From Myrica gale (lineage: Eukaryota; Streptophyta; Magnoliopsida; Fagales; Myricaceae): a DNA stretch of 64,000 nt. The stretch lies in assembly GCA_963930655.1 (NCBI GenBank), contig OZ005605.1, positions 20,467,501 through 20,531,500 of the forward strand, read 5' to 3'. Within the stretch, counting starts at the first letter, position 1. Each line of letters starts with the position of its first letter. Both the position numbers and the translations under genes were made by a program. Below, piece after piece: positions 33,050 through 44,800 of this stretch. The notes beneath the pieces are model-generated. The model did not search any database and was not told the origin of the DNA. It saw nothing but the letters and a program-made list of their open reading frames with translations.

Positions 33050-34446
33050 CTACTGCGAGGGCCGAACTGTCTTTACGTCCGTGACGATGCCCTGCGAATC
33101 TTCCGCACCCGGTCCCACCATATTATACACCGGAACCATACCTGAGTTTCGAACACCGTAGAACACTTGCTGATTCACACCATCGGGAACCACTCTCGCC
33201 GTCATATCATACGGTTCATATGCCGCCGCGACTGGTCTCATCCCTCCGGCTGCGCCATACATCTGCCCTAGTCCCGATACAGGATGATGGTAGCTGACTG
33301 GTACTTGACCCGGAACAGCCGAATATTGCTGAAGATAAGAGGCACGAATAGAGATGGGTTGAACCGGAACATTCCCGGGTGGGACTGCACTCGGAACATA
33401 GTAAACAGGTGCGGGCTGTAAGGAATAACTCGAATCCGGGATGTAGTGCAGGATCGGGTTCCCAGGGAATCCAGTTGGATGCGATAGGGGCGGCTCACCT
33501 GTCTCTGCAAATCCATCAGATTGATTCTCCTTTGCTTCCGGGTTATACGATTTGGTCTTGACAGGTGGGAGATTGGGTATCGGTGGCACACACGGTGCAG
33601 ACGATGAGGAACAAAATGGGGAAGGCACAACCGAAGCAGGAGAACCCGGATCCGAATTCGATACATAATCGCCAAGCATGTATCGGGACTTTATCTTAGG
33701 GTCGCGAGGTTGGGTCTCCTCCGCATTGTCGAGCCCGAACAGGTAGTCGGGTAACTCGGAGACAATAGAAGAGGCCTCAGACCGCCCCCGCTGGATCCCC
33801 GAGCCTGGAGTATCGCCGCCACCGTTGATAGCGTCAAGGAACCATTGATCACGGCTAGCCGACCCGTCAAGTATCGAGCTGATACTGCTAGTCCTGGAGT
33901 CATCGCCTTTGGGAAAGAGAAAGAGCCGAAGCCGAGCCGACCTCTGGTTTTGGTTGTGCGCCAAGCGGTCGTACTCGTCCATCATGTTCTCCACATCTTC
34001 GTCGGTCGTCACGGAAATCAGCGCATCAAGATCTTCACTTGGAAGCTGGTACTTGATTGTTATATCGGTCGTGCCTGTACACAATGAAAATTCATTAGAA
34101 TTGAAACCAAAAAAGGGTGAAAGAACATAAAGGGCGACGCTGAATTATATTCCGGTTTCGGGAGTGCGCCTGAGAGCTTGGAGAGCTTGGAGAGGACGGT
34201 CGAGAAGTTGGTGGAGCGGTGCACAGCGACTATGCGCGTATCGCCGCCAACGTAGCGGAGTTCGTTATCGTGGGGCCGCTGTAAGATCTTGCCGCCGAAA
34301 CTGCACATGAACCGCACACGTGGATGCTGATCATACAACGCGTGCGGATGGTGGACCGACCGAGGTGAGGGCGCGACAGAGTCGGTTGTGCCGGCGTCCA
34401 ACTCGGATGCGTGGTGCGACGTCATTTCCTGGGTCAGCCAAAACAA
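33050..34446 (-). CDS. PB1 domain-containing protein, two exons with a GC-AG intron
   Basis: Exon 1 (34446-34170) and exon 2 (34074-33050) join in phase 1 to a 433-residue protein. The PB1 domain spans about residues 45-131: VRFMCSFGGKILQRPHDNEL, then KLSKLSG joined across the intron to TTDITIKYQLPSEDLDALI and DEDVENMMDEYDRL. The basic Lys and the OPCA-like acidic cluster of plant PB1 domains are both visible. The rest is Pro/Ser/Tyr-rich and low in complexity, ending in a region rich in Y, G, V and P. PB1 domains mediate protein-protein assembly. This protein lacks the kinase domain seen in PB1-RAF kinases. The 95-bp intron has donor GC instead of GT (34169-34168) and an ordinary AG acceptor. 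An in-frame ATG at 34425 (MTSHHASEL) is the likelier start, since the first residues (MFWLTQE) are atypical. Confidence 0.88.
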
Positions 34447-34612
34447 AAGGACAATAAGAATGAGAGAACTCCGAACGGACGTAACAACTGAGCTAGAGAT
34501 TCCGGTGACTGATATGTGTTAATGTCGGAATCTCCGCTGGAACTCTGGCGGTACAGAATGTCTGTGGGCAACTGTCTTTGGGTTACTAATATCAATGGCG
34601 GATGATGTGGAC

Positions 34613-34624
34613 GGCATATATAAA
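34613..34624 (-). promoter_or_regulatory. Candidate TATA box of the PB1 gene
   Basis: TTTATATATGCC on the minus strand lies about 170-190 bp upstream of the PB1 start codons. Assigned by sequence and position only. Confidence 0.35.
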
Positions 34625-35477
34625 CGGTCCCACCTAAGTACGCCCACTAGACTTTATAAATTCGAGAAAATAAAAAAGTCTACACTATCATTCGTAAAAT
34701 GCATGATTTTTCACGACCGTTGTAAAACTCAAATTGTATCTCTCCAGCAACTGTCAAGACCTATTTCGATCAAAATCTATTAATAACACATCTATCGATT
34801 AAAAAATAAATAAATATAAAATGTTTACTGGGATCTTGAAAGATCGAATGATTGATACTCAAAAGTACGTGTAGAACCCACCTAAGATCATGTTCGGTCG
34901 AGAATTATTATGTTTATTTTATTTGATTAAATATACGTATTATTCTGTATTTTCCGCTCGGACGGGGAGAAAAATAATGGATGAACAATTATTATGCCAT
35001 TTGCTTGTAGGCTAGCCGGCGATGATGTTGAAGTTCTGAATTAAACAATGGGACTGATTTTTATTTTAAAAATGTTGACAAACTGGTAGCTTACCTGTTT
35101 CCCTATGAGCCATCTAGAACCAGATTATGAAGGTCAACTGGCTCCATGTGGGTTATGTAAGTAATTGTCATTTTAATGAGAAAAAAAATTGATGTAAATG
35201 GGGGGATCGTATGAAGTAGTATTTCCTGAGGAAAATCTATCCATAAAACCAATAATTGCCAAGGAAAAATATATGAGAGTTCAAGAAAATTAAGGCTGTG
35301 TTGTGACCCACAGCAACCAAAATTCATTAAAATTCTCAAGATCCAGTTAGCCAGTAAAAATGCTGGTAGTGTATTGCATTGATATCCGGGAAGCAAGTGG
35401 TGCAGCAGTACAACCATGGCCATGGCAGTGAAGACTGTGAGATTTCAATAAAAATGACAAGAAAATGGGTTTTGAAG
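34625..35477. other. Upstream flank of PB1 gene, no gene seen
   Basis: AT-rich, without a supported reading frame or bounded element. Confidence 0.35.
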
Positions 35478-35738
35478 CATTAAAATCTCAATTAATCCCT
35501 TGTAGCCCCAAAACAAAAGAAGAAGTAAGATCACTCATCACACCCGACCTTTAGCTGAAACGAAAACGCCCCCAGAAAGCTAAGAGAGCAATTACTTACC
35601 AGTTTCCAGCAGCATTAAAATCTCAATTGTAGCCCCAAAACAAAAGAAGAAGTAAGATCACTCATCACACCCGGCCTTTAGCTGAAACGAAAACGCCCCC
35701 AGAAAGCTAAGAGAGCAATTACTTACCAGTTTCCAGCA
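35478..35738. repeat. Tandem duplication, 134-bp period
   Basis: Copy 1 is 35478-35611 and copy 2 is 35612-35738. They are nearly identical except for a small deletion in copy 2 and one base difference (acccgacc against acccggcc). On the minus strand each copy ends the segment with CTGGAAACTG/GTAAGT, so a candidate splice donor and the start of the following intron are doubled. Confidence 0.85.
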
Positions 35739-35870
35739 GAGATCGAACAGCTTTTTCTTACGAGCTGCAGTAGAAATGTCTGGCCTCTGGAGGTCTGCCT
35801 CACCCTTCAAAGCGCCTTTGACTGCCTCTGGGAGGTTTGTAACGGGGAAGGTAGAAACTTTTAGGAAAAA
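35727..35870 (-). CDS. Possible exon of an unrecognised gene
   Basis: On the minus strand an open stretch encodes VTNLPEAVKGALKGEADLQR then PDISTAARKKKLFDLCWKL, directly followed by a good splice donor GTAAGT (35726-35721). The composition is protein-like: an amphipathic N-terminal part, then a basic cluster. I do not recognise the family and could not find the start codon or the next exon. G-box-like CACGTG sequences lie just upstream (about 35898-35925). Low confidence. Confidence 0.3.
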
Positions 35871-36720
35871 GGAGGGGGAACAGGCTGATGTGGGACCCAC
35901 GTGGGTCTACGTGTTCTCGTCTCTTTGTGAGGTGCAACGTGGCTTCATGTCACTGCTTTTTTGTCCCATGGATAATGCTAGCTCCACTAAACTGCTTTCG
36001 TTAGTACCTCACCGTCCAATCACAACGGTCTCAGGCTTTTATCCGCAAAGGATAGATTATGGGTCCCAACTGAGGCGCCGAGTGGTTGTCTTAGCTGCAA
36101 GTCTCGGTACAGCATATAAACCGCCATCAGCCAATTATTTTGCAAACGTGTCAATTTGCAGATTCCAGGTGGCAGGCATGCACGTTAATTAAGAAAATAT
36201 TGATTACTCTATGGTTTTTTTTTTGTGCTTCATTTAACTCATCATCAAGTGCTATTAGAATTTTGGACAAGGACTGATAACAAAAAACGGTTGAAGTAAT
36301 GAATTCAACTTAACAGAAAAAAAAATATTTATGAAATTCTTGTATTGTAAAAAATAAGTGCACAAATTATTAAATTATTTTACAAATTAAAACTGAATTA
36401 GAAATATGTTATTGTGCCAAATTAAATTCTTCGACTTTCTCCATGACTGACTCTCCCTTACTCTGCATCTTTTGTAGGGTTTGGAAAAAGGGATTTCCAT
36501 AAATTGAATAAGAATGGATAGCCACGGCCTCACGGGTTTAACAAATTTCTCAGCCTCCTTAGGCACAGATCGCCCAAGTAGATCAACCAACAAATCGGTG
36601 TTCTTTCTGAATCGAAAGCTGATTCTTGGTTACCAAACTGATATACTGAAAAACCTTGTTTGCTGCCAGATAATTAAAAAAAAAGCTTTTTTTCTTTCCC
36701 TTTAATGTATGCCGTCAGAT

Positions 36721-36994
36721 TAGGGCTGTAGGATCGAAAATTCGGTCCGATTTTCGGACCAGACTGGTCCAACCAAATGCGGTCCGGACTGGTTTCATTT
36801 TTTTAATTTGAAATTTTTTTATTTTTTTAAGTTAATTTTGAAGGGAGAATGATATATAAAAATGTAGAGTTTTAATTTAGGTTAAAATTAAACTTTTTAA
36901 ATTTGTAATTTATATTAAAAATATAATTTTTTAATTTATACTAATAAGTCCGGACAGTTCTAGTCTTGTCCGCGATCCAATTTTGCTAAGCCTA
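36721..36994. mobile_element. hAT-type MITE, 274 bp
   Basis: Begins TAGGGCTGTAGGATCG and ends CTAAGCCTA (inverse TAGGCTTAG). The flanks cgtcagat (36713-36720) and cgccagat (36995-37002) are an 8-bp TSD with one change. The interior contains inverted cggtccga/tccggac motifs. The start resembles Ac-like hAT ends. Confidence 0.65.
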
Positions 36995-37002
36995 CGCCAG
37001 AT

Positions 37003-38399
37003 AAGAAAAGCTTTAATGTGGCAATTAGCAGGTCAGGTAGACCCATTTGTCGACCTTGTGGTTGAAAACTGTAGTTCAGGGACGAACTTATAAAAGCTGT
37101 ATATATACCACATGGACATGTATTATAATTAAACTTAAAAAGAATTGAAAAATACTGTATCAAGAAACAAAAAATCTCGATTTCAATTGTTATTTGGTAG
37201 TTGCATAGAAAAAAACTGTTATTTGGTAGTTTCTCCATTTCAGCTTCTTCTTTTATACTCCATAAATTGACATGCCAACCAAAAGAGTTATTTACTGTGA
37301 AAAAATCTGTGATCTTTACCCAACCTTGTTAGTAACTCTCCCTAAGTCGTCTTGAATATTGCACAAGATCTTTGAAGAGGTAGAAGATCAACGTCGCATC
37401 ATACAGGCGCGCCGAAAGTTAAAATCTTTATGGAAAGCGGGCAGACGATTTGGTGCACTTGAAGATTCATCTTTTTGTGATAGCTAGGCAGAGAAAATCA
37501 TGGATGCTTACATATATATTATATAGATTGACGTAGAAGTATATACACATATATAAACAGAGAAATAATTGGGTCTAAAAGGACGCATAGTGTCACGTCT
37601 AATGTAATTGGTCGGTGGCTGGTACCATTTCGAGACAGAGACCTAAAAATATCCGGAAATGATTCCCCCTGGCCGGCTATAAATCAACCTTTGTGCACCA
37701 TCATACCAGTTCTGATCTCGATCTTGATTGACATGGTTTACATATCCACCATAAAGCACCACCAGTCCCAGTTGCTGAGTTAAGTCCACGGAAACTTTAG
37801 TAGATGACTGACTGTAATATTGTGGTAGTATTCAATATGAGGATCTTGAAATGGATGTAAAGGAAAGAGCATGGCCCCAAAGCAACCCTACCATGCAGAT
37901 AAGTCCACGAGACAACTAACTTAATTTGTGAAAGTAACCCATCAAATATTTCAATTGGTACCTAATATATATATATATATATATAGTAACCCATCAAATA
38001 TATTAATTGGTACCTAATATATATATAAATGTATGTTAAAGAGACACCAGGCTATGGCAACCACTCAACAAGTTTAGTCCTACTCCTAATGGAGTTGGTG
38101 ACGACCACCCAACTAGCCGACTTTCTTGTTTTGTTCTAAATAGAGGTCGGCTTTAGTTAACAATATCCTTTGACATTGAAACTTTTGGCCGTAAGGAAGT
38201 GATGAGTGTCTGCAAGTACGCATGACTTCTTATTTTGGGGGGTTACTATCTACAAAACCGTGCATTATATGTTAGGCTATTTCTCAGTCAGAAAGCACCA
38301 TCTACGTAAGGCTTAGAGGTCACGCACGGCCTTGCACGCGTGTGCCGCCTAAGGGCTCGACGTTTTTGCTACTTGCTGCCTCTGGTTAGTTCGTGAGGC
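37003..38399. other. Gene-free AT-rich interval with a local duplication
   Basis: No gene seen. It includes a 52-bp-period tandem duplication at 37933-38032: agtaacccatcaaatat...ggtacctaat followed by TA repeats, twice. Confidence 0.45.
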
Positions 38400-38868
38400 C
38401 ATTTTGTTGTCCCTATTGAGTCCCTCTATTTGGTGGGCTGTTTTGGTCGTTTTTCTCCTGTGGATCTATTTGCTGCCTGCAGTTGTCCCTTCTCCTCCCG
38501 TGTGCAGCCAGACATTGTCTGAAGGAGTCGAATCGCTGCTCTGATTGTCCCTCCTCCAGTGGAAGCCTCCATCGCCTTGAGTGGTATTTTTGTTGTGTCC
38601 CGGTCCTTGTGATCGGTTTGTGTTTATATTGTACTCTAACTCTTGTGGCCAGTTTGTGTTTGTATTGTGTGATGGTATTTGTGGTCAATTTGTGGTTCTG
38701 GTTGTTTCACGACCCTTATAGCTGTTGGTGGTCCCGTCACTTGTGTCTGGTTATTGTAGGGTCTTTGGGTTCGTTTAGGTTTTTTGCTGGTCTTTTGGTC
38801 GACTTTCTATTATATTCTGATTGTATGCTTCTGAGTTTTTAATACATTATCTTTAACTAGAAAAAAAA
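38400..38868 (+). mobile_element. LINE 3' region
   Basis: A T/G-rich stretch without coding potential ends in gagtttttaatacattat, then a short A run (38860-38868). This is the usual look of a plant LINE 3' UTR with poly-A. The 5' limit and TSD could not be fixed. Confidence 0.45.
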
Positions 38869-39504
38869 TATCTCCATTGGCTCCATTCGCGCCTCCCCTA
38901 TTGAATATATATGCAAGAGCATATTCGCTCGCCTCTGATACTTGAATACTAAATTCCTGTTTAGAGAGTCTTTTTTTTTCTAAGAATTTGCCCTTCGGCA
39001 TCGAACCGCCACATGAATTATGCAGTGTATATCTTTTTTTAGTTTCTCGGGTCGTTCTGGCCACTCTGTGCCCCCACTCCCAGCCGCTGCAAATGGTGTT
39101 TGTCTAAATTTCTCTGTATATCTGCGCCGGTCTTGTGGTGGGTTTAAGGTTTTGGTAATCGATCACAAGTACGTATCTAAAGGATTGCAAAATTGTCTTT
39201 AAGTAGCAGTGTTTGGTTGGGCTGAAAAACATGCGTGAGTCCACCCGGCCCATGTCACCTCTCTGTGCTGCACACATTCCGACCTTAAAATTAGGGCAAA
39301 GTTAAAACGAAAACCGCAGTTGATCCACAACATGAAGGCAGAACATTTTTACTAAGAAGACATCCAATAGGTTCTTCTAAATGAATTTTTTGGTATGATT
39401 CAAAGGTCTGCAAATGTTGAGGCTCAAGGATTGGGAGGTCAATTTTCAATCAAACCAAGATCAAGACTTTTGGGACTGCATCTCTTTTTCTAAGCATTGT
39501 AATT

Positions 39505-39560
39505 TTTTTTTTCTAGGCAAATGTAAAATGTTTAGTAACATCAAACAAAGATGCAGAGAA
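39505..39560 (-). mobile_element. LINE 3'-tail fragment
   Basis: Poly-T followed by ctaggcaaatgtaaaatg on the plus strand matches the 3' tails at 1099 and 39640 read on the minus strand. It lies about 80 bp from the larger element. Confidence 0.4.
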
Positions 39561-39639
39561 TTTTACAAGGGATGTGGCCTCGAGAATAAATACAAAGGGC
39601 TGGACTAGGGCAGCTATGAGCTTTGGCATAAAGTTCAAG

Positions 39640-40598
39640 TTTTTTTTTCTAAATAAACGTGAAATTCATTTCAATGGAGAACAAATACAAGTGCTAAAGA
39701 CAGACAGTCCTGCAAGGCTGGATACAAAGTACAGAAACTTACAACCAAATACAACAGCACATAAAGCCCTACGGGCGATACATCGAATGACCCTAAAGGC
39801 CAGATTCCAAATGGTCATAGAGGCCTCATCAAGACGGATGCAGAGATCTGTAGATTCAACGCGGGTCCAAAGATCCGTCAATAACACCGCCAAAAGCGAC
39901 GGTCTGCGAACAAGAATCTGACACCTCCGAGAGACAATCTGCACCAGCACAAATGGGCAACAAGGCCCAAGACAAAAAATGGCGAAGTAGCAAGTGACAA
40001 ACCACCGAAACAGCAGAGCCGCCGGCGCGGTGGTCACCCGGTGCACCTTCCCACAACAACCTATAGAAATAAAATCCACATACACAGCACAACACACAGA
40101 AAAAACGCCTCAGGCCAAGAGAACATCCCGAGCCGCCCAAACAGAGCCACGAAAAGGGAGGCGCGTGGCGCGCACGCGCGGCCGCGCTTGTGAGAGCACG
40201 CGCCGTCCGACGGCGAACGGAAAGAGACAGAGAAGATCGCCCTGAGTTGCTGAGCCTGTCCCTTTGGCGCGTGGCCACCACCGGCCGGCAGAATCGCCGG
40301 GATCTGGCTTGGAAAATCGCCACTGAGAGGAACCAAAAGGGAGAGGAGCAAAGGAGGAAAAGATGAACTCCGGCCATAGCAAAGGGAGGAGAGGGAGGGG
40401 AGGGAGGGAGGGGCAGGGGCTCCTCCCGCCGCCAGTGGCAGAGAGGGAGAAGAGGTTTCAAGCGAAGGGAAGACCAGACTTTCTAGTGAGAGGGCAAGAC
40501 ACTCTCTCTCTAGAAACTTGGAGTTTGTCAGGGTGGGCACCCCCTCTTTTCTATCGTAGTGCTCTCTCTTTTCTCTGATATTGCGGCACCCCCCCTCC
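39640..40598 (-). mobile_element. Compact non-autonomous LINE-like element, 959 bp
   Basis: On the minus strand it starts at 40598 with a purine-rich and then GC/CpG-rich leader containing ctagagagagag. It ends at 39640 with a poly-A tail preceded by gaaatgaatttcacgtttat. A 15-bp TSD flanks it: ggcataaagttcaag (39625-39639) and ggcataaagctcaag (40599-40613), one mismatch. There is no reverse transcriptase or RNase H. It therefore has both ends of a LINE but no coding core, as for a deletion derivative moved in trans. Confidence 0.75.
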
Positions 40599-40949
40599 GG
40601 CATAAAGCTCAAGTTACACGCAAGAAATAATATTGGCACCAAAAGTCCAAAACCCACGAGACAAAGCATTGTATTATTTTTTTTATATATTTTTTCTTGC
40701 AACGAGTGAACTTAACCAAGCACGACGAAGCGTTGTATCAAAAGCAATTGCAGATAATGAAAGTTTACTTTAGTAGATTCCTTTGTTTTCTTTCATCTGA
40801 ACTTAGCTCTGATTCTATTCCACTTTACTCCTGACAAATCTACATCCGGGCTGAACAGTGAAAATGAATATGGCTGTTGTCAATCGTATTATTTGATTAA
40901 GTGAAAATGAATAAGTGACCATCACCTGTTATTTGATGAGGTTACATGA

Positions 40950-41311
40950 GGCTTTATTTATAAGCTTTTGGAAACAATAATTCACGTTGCTTTAGCAATG
41001 TGAGACTCTAACAATTTTAATACTCCCCCGCAAACTCAAAGTGGACACACGTTGAGTTTGGATTTACAAAAATAATTCAAGGGAAAAAGATAATGTCGGA
41101 AGGTCGCCGATCTAATGCCCGAAGGTCGCCGGTCTGAAGTCGGGAGGTCGGTGGACTGAAGCCAGGAGGTCGCCGGACTGAAGCCGGATGGTCGCAACCG
41201 GAAACCTTGCTATGATACCATGTTAGAAATAAAAATTTTAACTAAAGAAAAATTATTTATAATTCTTTGAAAATAATAGCCCACATTGCTAGACTCTTAA
41301 CAATTTTAATA
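40950..41311. repeat. Unclassified repeat with near-direct terminal copies
   Basis: The segment cacgttgctttagcaatgtg...aacaattttaatac (40983-41023) recurs in shorter form at about 41281-41311. Between them lie cccccgcaaactcaa and tgctatgataccatgttaga, both common in plant retroelement-derived repeats. The family is not resolved. Confidence 0.4.
41098..41197. repeat. 22-bp minisatellite, about 4.5 units
   Basis: Units of the form ggaggtcgccggactgaagc are repeated with small changes. It lies inside the unclassified repeat and is GC-richer than its surroundings. Confidence 0.8.
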
Positions 41312-41872
41312 CACTTTTCTTTAACGGAAGGTGAATCTTGTAAGTTTGATGGGCCACCACCATTGTTGCTCTCAAACTTTGCAGTCCACCTCCCATCCTC
41401 GTATAAGACTGGAGCTCGTTTATTTGCTTCTGTACTATTAACAAGGTTTCTGTCTTTTACTCATCTGGTATGAATATATAGTATAGTCCTTTCATTTTGC
41501 CACGCTGAATTAATGCCTCTCTGAGTACTCTAATGTTTTCTGACAGAATAAATTCAAGTATTGTGTTTTCTTTCCTTGAAGAGTGGATCTGTATTTTGTT
41601 AATTTTTCCTCCCGTCTGCTTTCTTAAAACAAGCCCTGAACCCAAAACCAAGCTTCCATAAGACATTTGAATCAAGTACTAGCAGTTTGTCTTCTTATCA
41701 AAAGTTAGGTTGAAAAGATATAGACGCACAGTTTCATATTCTGCATCATAATGCTACGCAAAGTTTTTGGTTGATATTTCTTTTTTCTAAGTTTATTTCC
41801 TGATAAACCATCTTCAGTTTCAGCTACAGTGAAAGTATAAAATATTGCAGTCTTTAACTTGGGGGAATTACC

Positions 41873-44800
41873 ATGACTACTGCTGATAAAGTTGAGCCTC
41901 CAGAAAGTCTTCAGGTTTGTACCTATCCATTGTTTCATTGGTAGAATCTAAATTTAATTGATGTCGTAATTTATTTACAGGAAAAGACTGAGCTGAGTAT
42001 ATTACTATTAAAGATAAAATATATCTAATTTTTAATCAATCTGTAATAAGCAGGGAAAGTGGACATCAATGGTAGTCTGTTTTACACTGGGGCACGGTTC
42101 CCTTGTTCAACTTTGTTGCATGGAACAGTATGCTGACAATTGGAGATTATTATTCTGTCAAATTCCCAGTAAGTTGCTCGTGGTTACTTTCAAGATCTTT
42201 TCTGAGGATAAACATGACTATGGAAAATGCTTTCCTTAAATATTCTATCCAGTAGTTTAATAGTCTGAAACAAGGGAGAGGTTAGAGCTTGTTGAAATCC
42301 AGTGCCACTGTGAGTAGGAGAGTGTTCAAGCATAATTAAGAAATTTTGGTCTGATATTAAAGTAAAATTTAGATTATCCTCTGGAGGATAAGGTCGGAAG
42401 TCGGAACAATGCTTGGTAGGCTGAAAGATTGGGTAATGATTCCTTCTGATTCTTCTAACCCTAAGAGCTATTGTAAATGCTGGGAGTCTGAAAACGAAGG
42501 TACTTATTCCAAGTTCACAAAATAGTGCAAGGACTAAACTCTCATTCGTTGTTAGGCTGTATGGTCTGAATATTTTTGGCCTCCTGTACTCCCTTTGCTT
42601 TGGTATAAATGACATAAAAGTCACAAAGTTTGCCTCTCTTCAGAAGAAATACCATCCTTCGCACTTGGGACAATGGCAATACTAACACACAACGAGTCAA
42701 AGTGGATACCAGGCAGCGGAACTTATTTGGATACACCCTTTTCTTTGCAAATTGCAAGTACTTTGTTGGTCCTAGTTGTAAGTGCAGCTTTTCCCAATTT
42801 GATTCGTTAAGTTTTGCCATCTAATCTTTATAATTCATATTGCATTCCTTGTAATTTTCCTTCCAACATATTTTTTGGTGACAGTTGGATTTAGCCACAT
42901 CAGGGAAAGGAGGCATTGGACCTTTTATTGGTCTGTGTGTGCTTTCTGCTTGTTTCGGAGTTGCTGATGCCCATGTTCAAGGTGGAATGCTTGGAGACCT
43001 ATATTTCATGTGCCCCGAATTCATTCAGGTCGTCATTCTAACGATTTCATTTCAGTTATTCCATCCCAACATCCATATATGTTTTTATCTATTCAGCCTG
43101 ATTAACGTTTGACCTTTTGTCTGCTCTGCAGTCCTTCCTTGCTGGTCTGGCTGCATCAGGGGCTCTGGCCTCTGCATTGAGGCTACTCACAAAAGGAGCC
43201 TTTGAGAAGTCCCATAATGGGCTTCGCAAGGGGCTAGTATGATACTCTCATTTTACTAAACTTCACAAGTTTTCTTCTTTTGACAATCTTTTTCATATGC
43301 CTTTCATTTTTGATTTATAAGAACGCCTCGTTCTGTTCTGGGTTTTCACATGTTTCTAGTTAGTCCTTTTCTATCATCTAATGATGATCTGCCTAATGCA
43401 GTGTTATTACTTTTATTCAGAAGGCATACAATATGAATTCAATCTTAAGTGAACAGCAAACAGAAATTTGAGCTCTATAAGGACTGAAATTCAAAGTTGG
43501 ATGATAATTCCTCTGATCCTCTTTTGACAATTGAAAAATCTTGCTTTCTCAGTGTTATTCCTCTCGATGTCCACATTCTTTGAGTTTCTGTGTATCCTCC
43601 TCTATGCAATTGCCTTCTCTAAATTGCCAATTGTCAAGTACTATCGCTCAAAGGCAGCCTCGGAAGGATCAAAAACTGCATCAGCTGACCTTGCCGCTGC
43701 TGGCATCCAGACAAACGCAAACCAAGTATTGCAGCTTTTCTTGAACCTCATGATACATAATGTTTAGCGAAGTTTTGAGATTAGCATATCTTCAGTGCTT
43801 TGTAAATTTTCACAGGATGAAGATTGCCCAAAGCACGAGGAGCGCCTGAGCAATAAACAACTGTTCTTTCAGAATATAGATTATGCAGTTGACAAGTTTC
43901 TGATATACGTGTTAACGTTGTCAATTTCCCCGGGTTCTTGTATGAAAATACTGGATCACATGGACTGGGCACATGGTAAGGGCTCATGTACCGCATAGCA
44001 ACATTTGGTTCAGTTTTTCGGAATGACAAGATACAAATCATCCCATTTCATCTAAAAGCTAGCTGAATGAGAAAATCCTTTTTCACTGTATTCCAAGTGA
44101 ACCTGTTCTTGTAAAAACCATCTTCCAACGCTTTTCACGTATTGTGAGTAAAACCTTGTGGCTTTTCTAGAAACGTACTCCATTAGTCCAGTTCTAATCT
44201 CATCTCCGTAATGACATCTCTGGCACTTTATCCTAGTTTTTGGATGTTCAATGCACTGTTCATTCTTGCAAATGGCTAAGAGTTTCCCATGTCAAACCTG
44301 AAAATTGTTTCCATGCCTAGTTGGTCGCATACCCGTTTGCCTTGTTCGGTGAAGTGAAAAAAGAGAGAACATATTATCATGACATGCTTCATAATCTCTC
44401 AGGTATGCGCCTGTTCTGATTGCGATGTACAATGTGTGGGATCTGATTTCAAGATACATTCCTCTTATTGAAAGCCTGAAGATGAAATCCAGGAAAGGCC
44501 TCATGATTGCAACTCTCTCTCGTTTCTTACTCATCCCCGCATTCTACTTCACTGCAAAATATGGTGACAAGGGGTGGACGATCCTGCTTACATCCTTGTT
44601 GGGAGTATCCAATGGCTACCTCACTGTCTGTGTCCTCAAGGTGGCACCTAAAGGTTACAAGGTAGGTTGACATATCAGGCTACTTATTATGAACTAAACA
44701 TAGGCCTTTCCCGGCGATTCCTCATGAAATAATGGGGTTCAATGTTCTGCAGGGCCAGAGCAAAATGCATTGGGCAACTTGCTTGTTCTATGTCTTTTAA

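Noticed and set aside
35776-36192. A 138-residue plus-strand protein
   Set aside because: No recognisable domain. The minus strand of the same place has a more protein-like stretch ending at a good splice donor.
40061-40702. A GC-rich minus-strand protein gene (213-residue frame)
   Set aside because: It lies wholly or mostly inside the bounded LINE-like element's CpG-rich leader, and overlapping frames on both strands are equally open. Composition is Pro/Ser/Leu-biased without a domain.
41088-41207. A CRISPR-like array
   Set aside because: The units are contiguous 22-bp repeats with no spacers, in plant nuclear DNA.
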